From: Moniliophthora roreri
Lineage: Eukaryota; Basidiomycota; Agaricomycetes; Agaricales; Marasmiaceae
Direction: 5' to 3'
Assembly: GCA_001466705.2 (NCBI GenBank)
Contig: LATX02000215.1
Coordinates: 310,001 to 374,000, forward strand
DNA length: 64,000 bases
Shown: one piece after another, positions 1 through 12,360 of the stretch
Layout: the number at the start of each line of letters is the position of its first letter
Numbering within the stretch: position 1 is the first letter of the stretch
Made by a program: the position numbers and the translations under genes
Notes under the pieces: model-generated
What the model saw: only the letters and a program-made list of their open reading frames with translations
Told to the model about the DNA's origin: nothing
Database searches by the model: none

Positions 1-270
1 ATATTTGAAATTGTGTTATAATGTGCATGTACTGGGGTTTTAACTTGTTGTAATGACTCTATGTGGGTTGTAATGTGGTTGTAATGTGGCTATAATGTCA
101 AATAATCCTTCCAGACAGTTGTAATGTAGTTGTAATGGGGTTGTAAGGCAGTTAAAATATTTCAATATATTGCAACTAGGCTACAATACACTTAAAATCT
201 AGCTGGATTTATTATCATATGTTGTAACCTTTATAATCCTGTTGTAAGGATATTATAATGTAACATACTT
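1..270. repeat. Degenerate short tandem repeat, GTTGTAATG-like
   Basis: The first 270 bases are AT-rich and carry many spaced copies of a G(G)TTGTAATG(T/G) word, for example near 47, 67, 77, 118 and 129, with decayed versions (GTTGTAAGG, GGCTATAATG) further on. The register is irregular, so this is a diverged minisatellite or simple-sequence tract rather than a clean array. It is cut by the window edge. Confidence 0.55.
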
Positions 271-1071
271 TTTGCAGGTGGTAAAGCTCGTAAAAGTCAT
301 ATGTTGAAACGTACACGCCACTGTGAAGGGATAACGAGGGGCGACTGTGCATGTACCATGATGACACTTTGAAAGTTCAGATTGACGAGCAACAGAACAA
401 GAAGTGAAATGACTTCAGTCATAGTGGAAAGATGGGTGAGGTTGAGCAACACGGGTTTCAGGCTTTCTTATAGAGCGAGCTCTCCAAGATGATCATTCCC
501 CAGGGTATCAATTGTCCTTGATTGCCTGGGACTGTCTGAAATTGAAAGTCAAAAGCTCGTAACAATACATAGAACAACAAGAACTTCGTTTCGGCTCTTC
601 TGGCTTGCAAGTCAAGAAGCCGGAGCCATTCAGTCCGAGAAGTACTTGTCGCTTTGCAAATGTCACGGAATAACGGCAACCTTGCACACGCTGCGCTATG
701 GTTTTGCTGGCTGTGTGCACTGTTTGATGAAGACAACAGACAGTATTCCCCTGAGATATGTAAATGAGAGTCAATCTGAGGATGGTGGAAAGCATCTCCA
801 TCGCGTGATGAGATGATGTACATGATATAACGTTCTGGTGTAATCAAAGGGAACAGCGCTCAATTTCCCGCGCACTGGGAGACCAGGGGTAACCTACTAA
901 GTTGAATTGTTTGATTGGAGTCAAAGGCACACGTCGGCTTCGAATGCCTGTAGACAAATGATTATTTGGCCATCGTACTAGAACATACTTCCAAAGACCT
1001 GACCTAATCCAATGTCCACTACATGCCGGTCCAATAGTTCCGGTTGCCAAGAGCTTCATCTGATGTGATTA
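271..1071. other. Stretch without a supportable gene
   Basis: Open frames here are short, lack recognisable splice structure and look random. No homology to the right arm of the inverted repeat is visible in this stretch, so it lies just outside the duplicated block. Confidence 0.4.
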
Positions 1072-1459
1072 TCCTGAGATGGCCAAGGAACTATAGCGGC
1101 TCGAGGAGCACAGCAGAACCTGATGACGAGCACGTGTGTATATGTATATATTGACTCTTGAGGATTAATCCAGTGAAGCGCATGGATACGGCACGCTATA
1201 CGACCATGTTGTACAGTCGTGGATAATCGACATCTGTCAAGTTTTGGTCACCTTTTCCCGAGCCCATATGCGTAGTCAATAGAACTCGGGAAAGCATGGA
1301 CACTCAGACAATCAAGCCCAAAGCGCTACTTGCGTTCTATCAGAATCACTAAAACTTCCATATGACGCGTTAAACAGCGGGCTTTGAGGGGGATACTCCA
1401 AGTCGGGAGGCACATGATGGCTGGCGATGTACCCAGCGCGCTAGTCAAGAGGTGGCGTT

Positions 1460-2316
1460 TCATTCCCAACAATCGGACGCATCCTTTTCCACTGTCACCT
1501 CCTAACAATGGTATGAGATATGGAGAGCAATCCGAATATACAAAGCGGACTCACCGACGAGCACAAATGCTCGAATGCATCCCAGCATCCAAGTCGCACC
1601 ATGACGCTCATCGCAAGAGCTCGCAGAACTACGGCCTCAGGACGTCGTTCATGCCTTAAGCAATTACCTGCATCGGTATCTTGTGCAATGAATTCCCGAA
1701 TCTAGTCATCGTGTTCGACTAATACCCTAACAACAAGATCAGTTATCGAGAATGATGCAATCACGCAAGCTAGACTTACGAATAGGGTTTCCGACTTCGC
1801 TCCCAATGCTTGAACTTCGTGTAGCATACGATAAAGCGAAGAATTCCCCATTGTCAATATGTTCCGGGTGACTTGGAGGTTCGTAGTGCAAGTGGGTTCG
1901 GAGTCAGGACGTATGTAAGAGCGCGCCTTTCCTTCAAGCATCGGCTGTCTTTCCCAAGTAATAGAGTCAACCGGATTCCTAATAGCAAGGTCAGATATTT
2001 GAAATAGTATTATCACGTACAACGGACTCACCAAAACCAGTATATCGACTTTTCTTCGTACTCCAAACGCCCGAGACCTCGTGAGGGACCTGACGCCAGC
2101 ATGATACCTAGAACACCGTACACGCGAAGAGAGGAACTTCATGAAGTGGTGATGGATAATATATGATCGCATGTGCATCACCGAGGTTTGCGGCGCGATT
2201 CTGGCTCGTGTGGAACCCATCGAAGGAATCCAAGCGTCCGAAACGATGGCGGCAGTGGCGGCCCTGTGGGTGGCACTGAGGAGTCTGGTGGGTCTATTAT
2301 GCTGTATAAGGTCCAC
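1460..2316 (-). pseudogene. Gene E, unit A: unrecognised multi-exon gene, probably decayed
   Basis: I do not recognise the product. The minus strand holds several exon-like open stretches separated by credible introns (GTGAGTCCG...ATTAG near 1970-2030, GTAAGTCTAGC...GTTAG near 1730-1785, GTGAGTCCG...TTAG near 1505-1560). The last exon ends in a short peptide finishing DCWE followed by a stop at 1460. A middle stretch reads as a hydrophobic segment (VLGIMLASSLLRGLGRLEH) leading across an intron into WFWNPxDSITWERQPM. The same structure appears in units B, C and D. Exons before the middle intron do not join cleanly in one frame, so the copy may be broken or my first-exon model may be wrong. The span is approximate. 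Confidence 0.4.
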
Positions 2317-2876
2317 TATAGCCGATTCATGTTGAAATTATGGGTCGGAGAGAGTATATGAATGCAGAGGAGGGATGTCTTTCAAGGCGCGGCTTTGAGC
2401 TGGCAGGTGTGACAAGTGTGACAACGTCACGTCTGGCTTCTGCAACCGTTGGCAGGCGAACCTAGGCCTAACGAAGCATTTCTCCCGTCTTCCCTGTTGA
2501 AAAGCTTTTAGACTTGACGTTCATGAACCCAGTACAATACCGGCAGAACGACGGTCTTGTAGTCAATAGGCCGACGGAATGATATCCTGATTCCGTGAAC
2601 AGTCGGAAGCCTCTGCAGCTCTGTGTTGACAGTGCGCCAGGACCTGTCAAGGTCGGGTCAGAGCTCAAGAAGATGGTCCAAAGTAGACAACTTGCCCGCA
2701 CTTGATTCTATTGGAACCCATAAATGAACAGTTGCCGCATGACCGAGGTCTCATGCTCCGAGGGTTCAAAGGAGTATAAATATCTGTATTCCCATGCAAT
2801 GTCATAGCTGGGACATACCTACTCGTATTTATATCAGTGCACCTGTTCGAAGTAGTACCCAACGTCAGAGAAATGT

Positions 2877-3913
2877 CTACAGAAGGAAAGGCAAACTCAC
2901 AAGCCATTCACCTGCTCTACGAATTACAGCCTCGAGATATGTGAATTCCTCTCCTGCAGTACCCGCTCTACCATCTTTTAATGATACCACTCCAATACCA
3001 TAACAGCCTCTTCTTCCTGCGGACACTTGCTGTCCAAAGCGCGTCATCTCCTTCTCCGCCGACATCCCCGTCTCCTTCGAAACGTCTCCTAACCATTTAC
3101 GATGCTCCAAAGCCTCCCTGACACTGCCATCCCGACGAAGGATACGCTCTACTAGCTCCAATCCTTCCGGTGACATAGCTAGTGGTCTGAAAACCAACAG
3201 CCTCATCCCCAAATTTGAGAAGACGATCCTCTTTGTAAGCGCGAGGGTATCTTCGTAACTGTTATGTAGCCTGTACACCGTGAGCGTGCCAATGTCGCAC
3301 AGATAAACGTTCGGGTTCTCCATCCCGTCCTTGACCCAGAAGATGAAAGCCTCATTATGATCTCCCGGTGTCCAATGTCCTCGTATCTCGGCATCTTCTG
3401 ATGTTGAAGATGGGTGAAGGCGAACGAAGTGATCTGGCTTTTTGAAGCAGGGGCCTATAGTTTTGCCGGGCGTTCCGTATTTCAATCGCCATATCATGTT
3501 AGTAAGAGACAATCGTAGGTAATACGGAGACCGGGAGTAGAGCAAGAAGAGGTAAGGGCATGTACTCCAGTCATTGGACCAATGCTCGCTGCTGTATTTT
3601 TTGAATCTGTGTCCAGCATATTTCGGTATCGTAAATCGTCCAACGAACTCTCTGCATCTTTCTTTAACTACCATAGAATATTTTCAGTAGTTGAAAAGGA
3701 CATCATGGGTAATGAAACGCACCAGAGATGTTGGTCGAATGACCATAGTTTTAAACTTTTCCCCGGGGCTTGAGCTTTTTTCGCTAATGAATCGAAAGCA
3801 GGTGCTGGGATACATGAGAGGAGTGAGACGTAGCAATGGATCGTCGAAATTTGCACAGCCGAGCGCACCGAGCGGGGTGAAGACCGAGATGTGGTCTGTG
3901 GATCCATGATCAT
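2877..3913 (-). CDS. Gene X, unit A: hypothetical protein, long 3' exon of 265 codons
   Basis: I do not recognise the family. The main exon (about 3667 down to 2877) encodes a soluble, charged protein with stretches such as KYSSEHWSNDW, KKPDHFVRLHPSS, FIFWVKDGMENPNVYLCD and AGEWL. GTGAGT after AGEWL suggests another short exon downstream. A textbook 55-nt intron (3722 down to 3668, with CTACTGA and a TAG acceptor) precedes it. The upstream frame that begins MIMDPQTTSRSS (ATG at about 3910) is conserved in the other copies but does not join the long exon in phase, so the N-terminus is unresolved. Compared with unit D, this copy has a +1 insertion (near 3035) and a +5 insertion (near 2965). Together they restore the frame and replace about 30 residues. 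Confidence 0.45.
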
Positions 3914-4477
3914 GGTTTGAGACGAAGCGCAAACGCAGCCACGTGCTCAGGTTTCGCGGCCATGTGACCTTGTCGCGTCGCGCCATGATCTCTATTGCAT
4001 TCCCGTATCCCATACCGGACATTTATATGAACGAGATTCATGCCGAATTATGTGCAGAGATACATGCCCAAACTCCATCTTCCAAGCTGGATTTCAGGAA
4101 AGGATTCCCTCGTGCTCGTTCGACAGTTTAGGAGCTTGCACGTGTCTGTGGTCTAGACTCCGAAATCCAGAATCTTCTGTAATTCTATTTGCTCCTTGAC
4201 CTCCACGACAGCGCACAACGATCGCAATGCCCCAAGTTTCTCGTCAATTGTCTTTCGAACCGGCTGAATGCCACATCTTTTCTTGTACTGTAAGTGATTG
4301 TGACCATCATGGTTATTGTCTTGCTAATGCCGATTGGCTTTCCTAGGCCTTATACTCTCGGAACACAAGCAGCTTTGACCTTTGAGAAGGTCGATTGTCA
4401 CGGTAATAACCAGGGGCCTTTCTTTCCACAATATTTAAGACAGCATTCATATCCTCCTCTGTTACTATCGTTCAACC

Positions 4478-5442
4478 ATGTTTCACAACGAGTCCAACTT
4501 CACCATTTCCGGTGGTACATTCAATAGTGTACAAGGTCAAGTCATCGGGAACTATGCAGAAATACGTACCCATAACGGTCATTCTATGTCGTCATATCAC
4601 CATACACGCAGTACGCCATATGACCGTACACGCAGTACGCATGGTAATCAACACCATCCTCACGCCGCTCCTCAATCTCGAGAAACTACCCAATCTGCTT
4701 CATTCTCACCACCGCCACGTACACAGACGGCTGATGCGGCTTTCTTCGCTCAGACATTTGACCCATCATCGCGCCCACCACCATCAGTCCAGAATACCTC
4801 AAAGTACCAACGGAGGACGATGAGTGGAAATTACAACACACGCGTCGTTCACTCTTCCGACGAGTTCTTGGAAGCCGTTTCTGGCACTGGCTTCTTTAAC
4901 AATTGTTCTGGTTTCACTGTCGAGCCGGGTAGTGATGTTACAGTTACCACTGGATCCGGTACCCAGATAAACTATCACTACTGCTACACGGAGAATAATG
5001 TTCGTTCAGGGGAGACGACATTCATGGGTTTCCATTCTGAATGATTTGGAAGATCGATATTCGGAGGAGGTACTGGATGAGAGTGGTGAAGAGGCGGAGC
5101 AAGTCCAGATGGAGAATACAAAGGACTATGAGTGAGTACGTTGTAGTAGGGGGACCGGGGCACGGAGCGGAGGTTCCAGGCCTGTTTGGCAGTGTTTGGC
5201 ATGAGCTTCCGGCGCGTAGTCTACATTTCCGTGTACGCAGTTAGCCATCATCAGAACCAGCAGCATCGTCTTCGGCATCGCGTTAGCCAGACCACTCGGC
5301 CCTCTCCAACGTGCTACTCGGGAGACAGCCATTCGAGCGGGCAATTCGGTCTGCCCAGTCTGGTCGAGACCCGGTGAGTACAATCCGATATTCGTTTGTT
5401 TTTGCATTAACGTTAATGGATCCCTTCTAGGTTGCACCGTGA
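4478..5442 (+). pseudogene. FNN-motif gene, unit A (frameshifted and interrupted)
   Basis: The ATG at 4478 opens a frame matching the 222-aa FNN proteins of units C and D: N-terminal motif FTISGGTFNSVQG, a His/Ser/Pro-rich linker, then FFNNCSGFTVEPG and TGSGTQIN. The frame stops after 188 codons (5044) because of a 4-bp insertion just after HSE. Without it the frame would continue into the acidic segment seen in unit B. About 175 further bases, absent from B-D, interrupt the same exon near 5135-5310. The shared 3' intron (5374-5430, GTGAGT...TTAACG...CTAG) and the short last exon remain. The first 188 codons could still be made as a truncated protein. Confidence 0.65.
5135..5310. other. About 175-bp insertion unique to unit A
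   Basis: Alignment with unit B (GACTATGAGTGGG..TACATGCTACTCGG) shows that about 175 bases lie here between GACTATGAGTG and GTGCTACTCGG. The ends are weakly inverted (GAGTACGTTG.. against ..CAACGTGCTACTC). No clear target duplication is seen, so the mechanism is open: small MITE-like insert or filler DNA. Confidence 0.45.
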
Positions 5443-6067
5443 ACACGGGAGGCTTCGTGGACTATGTGCTCTGCATGTATTGCGTTGTATTACTCTACTA
5501 TTGTGTCATTGAATTCATTTCCTTTGACCGAGGATCAAGACTGCCAGGAAGCATAGCAACGATGTAACACTTGAATCTCAAAATTGACTCTAGACCTATT
5601 TTAGGTCCTTGTACTATCCTATTTTGCATGGTAGCGGCGGTCATAGTAGCGGAGACCCTGTGTGTCGCTGGACCGTGGCACAAAAAAAAAACAAGTCGAC
5701 CATACTCACTGAAGTCGGCTGCGGAAATTCCTTGTCGCTCACGGAGGCGACAGTCATGGGTCCTGATGACTCTGAATCGAGCGACAGGCTGTCATCAATC
5801 AAAGTCCCGTCCATACAAGAGGGAACAGTAGTCTCCCTAGAGACCATCACGTTATCGTAATTTCAACCTTGTTGTGGAGTCCAATCCTTTGTTTCTCTTC
5901 CGCCATGTTCTCTGGGCGCTAATTAATTATTTGTATTCTCGTTTTCTGTTACTGTGGCATTGCTGTAGCAGCTGACACGAGGGCGATCAGCGACGCAAGA
6001 AAAATAAGTACAGCCTAAAACGATTCTGCTCTATAAATCCATAGTCGTTCACTTCACTACTAATGCC

Positions 6068-6442
6068 ATGACTTCCACTATCACAACCGGTCCTTTCGTC
6101 ACCATTCGTCGCAACTCCCAACCAGGAGAACCATCTCAATTACCCACCAAATCTAGCCCAAAAACACCAATTCCAAACCCATGGGACCACCTAGATCATA
6201 TCGAACGAGACGGAACGTTGCCTCCCCGTTCTTTCACAACTCCTGCCAACAATTTCATGCAAGAATTTGAAAGGCATGCTGAAAAATCCAGTAGACGAAT
6301 CGACAAATATGGTGGGAGTCGGAAAACGGCAAAGTCAAACAAGAAGCCGAGTAAGAGAACTGGCAAGTTTGACGACGATCCGGACACGGATGAGTATTCG
6401 CGTTGGATGGAGGAAGAGGTGGAATGGGGAAGGGGAGAGTAG
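6068..6442 (+). CDS. 124-aa orphan protein, unit A
   Basis: This is an intronless frame of 124 codons starting MTSTITTGPFVTIRR, followed by a Pro/Ser-rich part, PPRSFTTPANNF, a basic Lys/Arg/Ser segment (residues ~75-100) and an acidic tail DPDTDEYSRWMEEEVEW. No signal peptide, membrane segment or known domain is visible. Three copies exist (also 30746-31120 and 35283-35666, both minus strand) and all are fully open. The unit C copy differs by in-frame length changes (127 aa), which suggests selection on the protein. It diverges from the regulator gene at 6571-8547, tail to tail. Function unknown. Confidence 0.6.
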   Translation: MTSTITTGPFVTIRRNSQPGEPSQLPTKSSPKTPIPNPWDHLDHIERDGTLPPRSFTTPANNFMQEFERHAEKSSRRIDKYGGSRKTAKSNKKPSKRTGKFDDDPDTDEYSRWMEEEVEWGRGE

Positions 6443-6570
6443 TCATCATCCACGCCGCGCAGTACCAAAAAAGTTGATATAGTGCAAACCATGTAATTTT
6501 GCTTCTATACTGTATCTTTACGTCTATATTTTTAACTTCTATGCTTCTACTTGGTCCTGCAATTACCGTT

Positions 6571-8547
6571 TTATTGTGATTCAGTCAGCCTTCGAAGTTG
6601 ATCCGCTAAACAAAACCAGGTCAGCATCGACAGCTCGCACCTTCATACAATTCATACTCACCGACGAATGGCGATGACTGTCCTACGGCCGCCATACTCG
6701 CCTTCAACCTTTCAAGCATCGCAAAGACCTCGTTTGCCCTCGAAGCTGAACTTGACCGTCGCAGACCTCTCAATCGCCGCAGCTCCTCAACGAACACCTT
6801 TCCCACAACGAACCAAAGTGCACCAAAAATTGGATTGACAATAGGAAATCCTTCAGCGGTCTGCGAAGCGAGATAGTCGATGTAAGGAAGTAAGCCTGTA
6901 GCAAGTTCAGCTACAGACAGCGATTTAGTGCTTGACCTTGCGTCTGTAGCTGCGAATGGGGAGTGCAGATGAATGGCTGACGTATAGGCTAGGGTGTGTA
7001 TGAGTACCGCAAGGTGCACGTCAGATGCAGATATTTGTGTGTCTTGCGGAATAGGTGCTAGTGACGATGTGAATTTATCAATGAGATTATCCAGGTACTC
7101 ATGGCAGGCGCGGATGTGTGTCAGTTGAGCTTCTAAAGTCCAAGACATGAATCAGTTTGCATATAGGAAGAGATATATTTGGATCTAGCATACGATTCAA
7201 TTGAGTTCTAGGCACTGAATCAGCAAAACTTTTCGCTTTCGAGAATAAAACCGAAGCTTTCGCAAGCATAGATATCATAGAGAGACCTTCTCTAGCAGAG
7301 CTGGGAGCCCCTACGAGGAAATTGTGGACCGTCAACCCACCTACCAGGTTTTCGGGTAACGCGTACTACACCGCCGTTTACATCAAGTTGATATTGCAAC
7401 CAGACGGATAGACATACCCGCTCATATTCATGCATCTCCCATGCCCATGGTGTATCAATACCTTTTCCGTCTCCATTGAAAACTATGCACGATGACGTCG
7501 GACCAGAAATCGTATCCCAGATGTTACTTAGCGCAAAAACTTTCCAAAACCCAATGATACGCTCTCCTTCCTCAACACTATCAACCGCCGGTGGTAATGA
7601 CATTCGGTGACTGACAGTTTGACTAGCGCGTCGGCTGCGAATCCGATGAAGTCCAGCACCAACAGTCAACGAGACCGCTGTCCCTAGATGATATTTTCCT
7701 TGTAAGATTCTATTCGAATGCAGGAACCAAGTGGCGAGAAGCACTTCTGCTTGAATTGCGTGAAGGATCTTGTTTGGGTGATTCGTCGATAAAATTCCAA
7801 CAGCTTCGAGGAGAACCTGAGAAGGCGGATTCAACGGTTTATTGAATGATGATGCGACGTAGTAAACTGTATTCATGAGCCCACGGCATGCGCGGGATGG
7901 GTGACTTGAGGGAAGAGTTGACAAGGCACATTGTACAAATCGAGATTGGTTCAGGAAGAATTCTAGGCTAGGCACGTGCTGTGCGAGGAATGTTTCAAGT
8001 CTGTCGCATCTGTCAGTGTCGAGGAGAAATCAATCATATAAGGCACATACAGCGATCTCCGAATCTCTAACGGGGAATCCTGAACGAGTGCCTATCAGCT
8101 AGCATCATACTGAATGTACGGTTATCACCAACATCGGATACAGATAACATGTGTGGTGTTGCTGCTTTGATTCGCAGCAATTAGCTACTATGTATCAGGA
8201 CATTAGTGGGTCTACGTACGTGTACCAAAGCTTGAGCTTTGCGACTGATGGAGCCTCACTGCATCTGGAGCCTCTGCGAGTTCGAGCTCCCGAATCCTGG
8301 CTTCGAGTCGCAAGATATTCCGCTCAAGCTCTTCAGCTGTGCTAAGCCCTCCACTGTCTTCATAATGACATGCGTCGTCGAGAAAAGCCCTGGTAAGGCA
8401 CTGAGTGCAGACAGGTCTAAGGGTATCGCATCTCTGTATACACAAAATGAGAAGACGAGACTCCAAAGGTAGACTTTGGCTTACAACTTTGCGGTTCCTG
8501 CAGTTACCGCAGGCTCGTCGCGTTGAGGCTGGATGTGGGTTGGACAT
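6571..8547 (-). CDS. Zn2Cys6 fungal transcription factor (intact copy, unit A)
   Basis: Eight exons on the minus strand join in frame: 8485-8547, 8220-8433, 8133-8164, 8051-8079, 7418-8000, 7194-7365, 6662-7132 and 6571-6605, giving 532 aa. The start is the first ATG in frame (MSNPHPASTRRACGNC). The binuclear zinc cluster is completed across intron 1: ACGNCRNRKVRCD, then RPVCTQC and DDACHYE, giving the expected six cysteines around residues 13-45. A short coiled coil (LERNILRLEARIRELEL) follows, as in dimeric family members. The rest (LPPAVDSVEEG, FWKVFALSNIWD, NHPNKILHAIQAE) resembles the fungal-specific middle homology region. Expected role: nuclear, sequence-specific regulator; targets cannot be inferred. 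The paralogue at 28621-30615 has a nonsense codon. Confidence 0.85.
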
Positions 8548-8804
8548 TTCAGTACGTTTGACGATACTGACGGCGAATGAAAATGAGAGAGAATATATAC
8601 CTTGACTTCTTTCAAAATGCTTTAACACCACGAATGAGCTCCCCGAATTTCTTTAGTCAACACCGAAGACAATTATAAGTTGGCAATTCTGACGAGTGAA
8701 TGGCTCACCGAAAGCCCCCCGCCTGACTCGGAATATCAATTGAACAGTGTCGCTACCGTCGCCCGCCTCTTCCTTGAACCACCGATCTTCTTGGCTAAAC
8801 ATTT

Positions 8805-9657
8805 TCATCGGAGCACACGGACGGTATCACAAAGCAGTTGACCAGTCAGCTTTTGATGGGCCTTAGTAATGCTTGAGCTAGTCACCAGTTCTTCGACATC
8901 AGGCGTGATATATGAGCAGAACAATTGAGAATTGCTCATTCGGCAGCACGTCTTGAATAAAGGACCTAGCATCGATAAGGGGAACTTGAAGTCGTCTAGC
9001 AATGACGTCTATGGAGCGTGTGGGAACGGAACTGAGGTGAGCAAAGCACCAAACTCGGAGAGGAGTTTAGTAACCATCACTTTCCGAACAGCTCGAGCTT
9101 TGAGTATTGGTGGATGTTCGCCTGCCCACTGGAAAGAAAGCAGTTGATGCTGATTCATCCCGACGCGGCAGAAGAGGATTAAGCAAAGATTAAGGCGGGA
9201 CCGCTCGAAACCCGCCAGAGGGCGAGGAACGAAGAGCTGTGAGAGTGCCTCCAGGATTTGCATACAAGTATGAATGGTCAATAGACTGCAATGTTGTCGA
9301 CGCAAGGCTTGAGAGCATGAGCATGAGCGCATCTGGTTAAGTTGGACCGGGCCGATCGGGTGAAAGAATGCTGTTGATGCCATGTTTGCTAAACAAACAA
9401 CAACAGAGCTTGACGTCGACTCCGATGACCTTCAGTCGCTCTGGAACCATCTTAGCCTGTTCCTCGAATCCCTTCCGTTGTCCTCAAGTGTACAGGCATC
9501 TGATCTGGAAGCTCGAAGCGATCGACTACTAATAGGTGATGCTGTACCTGCAATAGATGGTATTATTCCTTGGAAACTACGGCAGTTTTTACTGAGGCCC
9601 TCCGATCTCATAGCGGGTCACCTACCAAGAGATAATGGCGATGGGAATTTTCAGTAG
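8805..9657. other. Paired divergent open frames of uncertain reality
   Basis: Two frames start back to back on opposite strands and overlap at a CATG palindrome (9380-9383). The plus frame (9382-9657) begins MFAKQTTTELDVDSDD. The minus frame (9383 downward) begins MASTAFFHPIGPVQL and, after a TAG near 9010, continues open to 8805 (LDDFKFPLSMLGPLFKTCC..). The right-arm copies open this TAG (TAC) but carry other stops. At most one strand is likely to be coding; the MFAK frame keeps its first 50 residues nearly unchanged in the right arm. No known domain. Confidence 0.25.
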
Positions 9658-9689
9658 GAGCAGCACCCCAGAAGTGCGTACACATACCC

Positions 9690-10934
9690 TCCAATGTGGC
9701 ACAAAGCACTGATAAGCCATCTCGGTTTCCCGACTGTCAAATATCTTTCAAATAAACTCAGTAACGTTATGATTTTACTATCACCGCAGTAACAACTGAC
9801 ATATCCTACAGAAAAAAAAACGACCTGCCATCTACAGCCCACTCGGTGTAGACGTCAAGAAGTAGATCCCACGAAACCCAAGAATGGCCATCTTCGTGTT
9901 GTACGCTCCATGCTCGTCACCGCGATTTTGCTGGCGTTCTCAAGAACTTGCAGCGGGATATTTCCTCGCATTTCACGCTCGACGAAGGGGGGAATTATAC
10001 GAAAGCGTGACCACTGTGCGTCCTATGTTTAGTACACTTCGCCATCACTCACATCTCAATTCCGGTATACAGTACTCTGTTCAATCATCATTCATGATAG
10101 AACAGAATTTTCCTCGATCACTTATTTCCGCATCTGATCCGATTTTACATGGTGGTGTGCGACTCGAAGACAATTCTCACGATGGCCATCTTTCGAAGCT
10201 GTAGACCAAAGGTTCTTGGATATCCAGATCCGATGCACTTGATGAGGTGCCAAGTGAATGGGGGTGTTGCCGATATTCTCGGCCGACTCAGTGGCGTATG
10301 CACTAAATCCCGAATACTCCTCCTATGATTCAGAGAGGTATATGAAGCGCGGTGGCGCTCCTTGACTGTCTTCCATGGCACTTCAGCTTCTTGGGCCGTA
10401 CTTGTCGCAAGCCTGCCTTCAACAGATGCCGACGATCACTCTATCACCACCAGTTCTCCTATACTATTCTCGACATTACATTGCCTTTCCGCTATTTTTT
10501 CTGTCTAGAATATCAAAGTTGTGTGGTGGAAGGCTTCGCGTGTGTCTTTATGAATCAATCTATTTTCGTTGCTTATGCATCCTTATGCTCCCCACAGAAC
10601 TTGATATCCGTGCTCACCGCAACATTGTCATTGGTATGGTAGACCGGTGCGTCACGTAGTGGAATATGTCTGTCTTCATTTTGAGTATGACCTGTAAAAA
10701 ATCATATTTCATCGTTGTCTCGGATCATTCTCGGGATCCATGCCGCACCTCACACCTCGCGGACTAGTTTTTCCTGGAAAAAAAAATGGCGACGCGGTAT
10801 CTGTGCCCATTCCGTGTCATATGGCCTACACATCTGACCGCTCCCACATGGGAATGTTTTTTCGAATGTCTATTTCTCGCTCTCACCGACACCTCAAGAA
10901 GAGCACTCCAGGGCAATGATGCTTTCCACCCTCG
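9690..10934. other. Intergenic and upstream region of the xylanase
   Basis: No gene I can support. Open frames of 90-106 codons exist but lack introns, domain signatures or conservation. The last ~250 bases are the xylanase promoter and 5' leader. I see no clean TATA box, only short C/T-rich runs typical of fungal promoters. Confidence 0.35.

Positions 10935-12360
<1,426 letters not shown>

Larger units (their letters stand above)
1072..9685. repeat. Left arm of a large inverted segmental duplication (unit A)
   Basis: Read as its reverse complement, this block matches 26541-40408 with the same gene order: Zn2Cys6 regulator, 124-aa orphan, FNN gene, gene X, gene E. The outer edge is where homology to 40408 stops (the word CCTTGGCCATCTCAG, reversed here). 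The inner edge is near 9685, where both arms share GTGCGTACACA and then diverge. Coding parts differ by scattered substitutions and small indels; the last ~157 residues of the regulator differ at about six positions. No transposon ends are visible at either boundary. Confidence 0.85.

Noticed and set aside
1..270. Possible telomeric or CRISPR-like array
   Set aside because: No regular spacing, no telomere hexamers, no spacers of constant length; the organism is eukaryotic.
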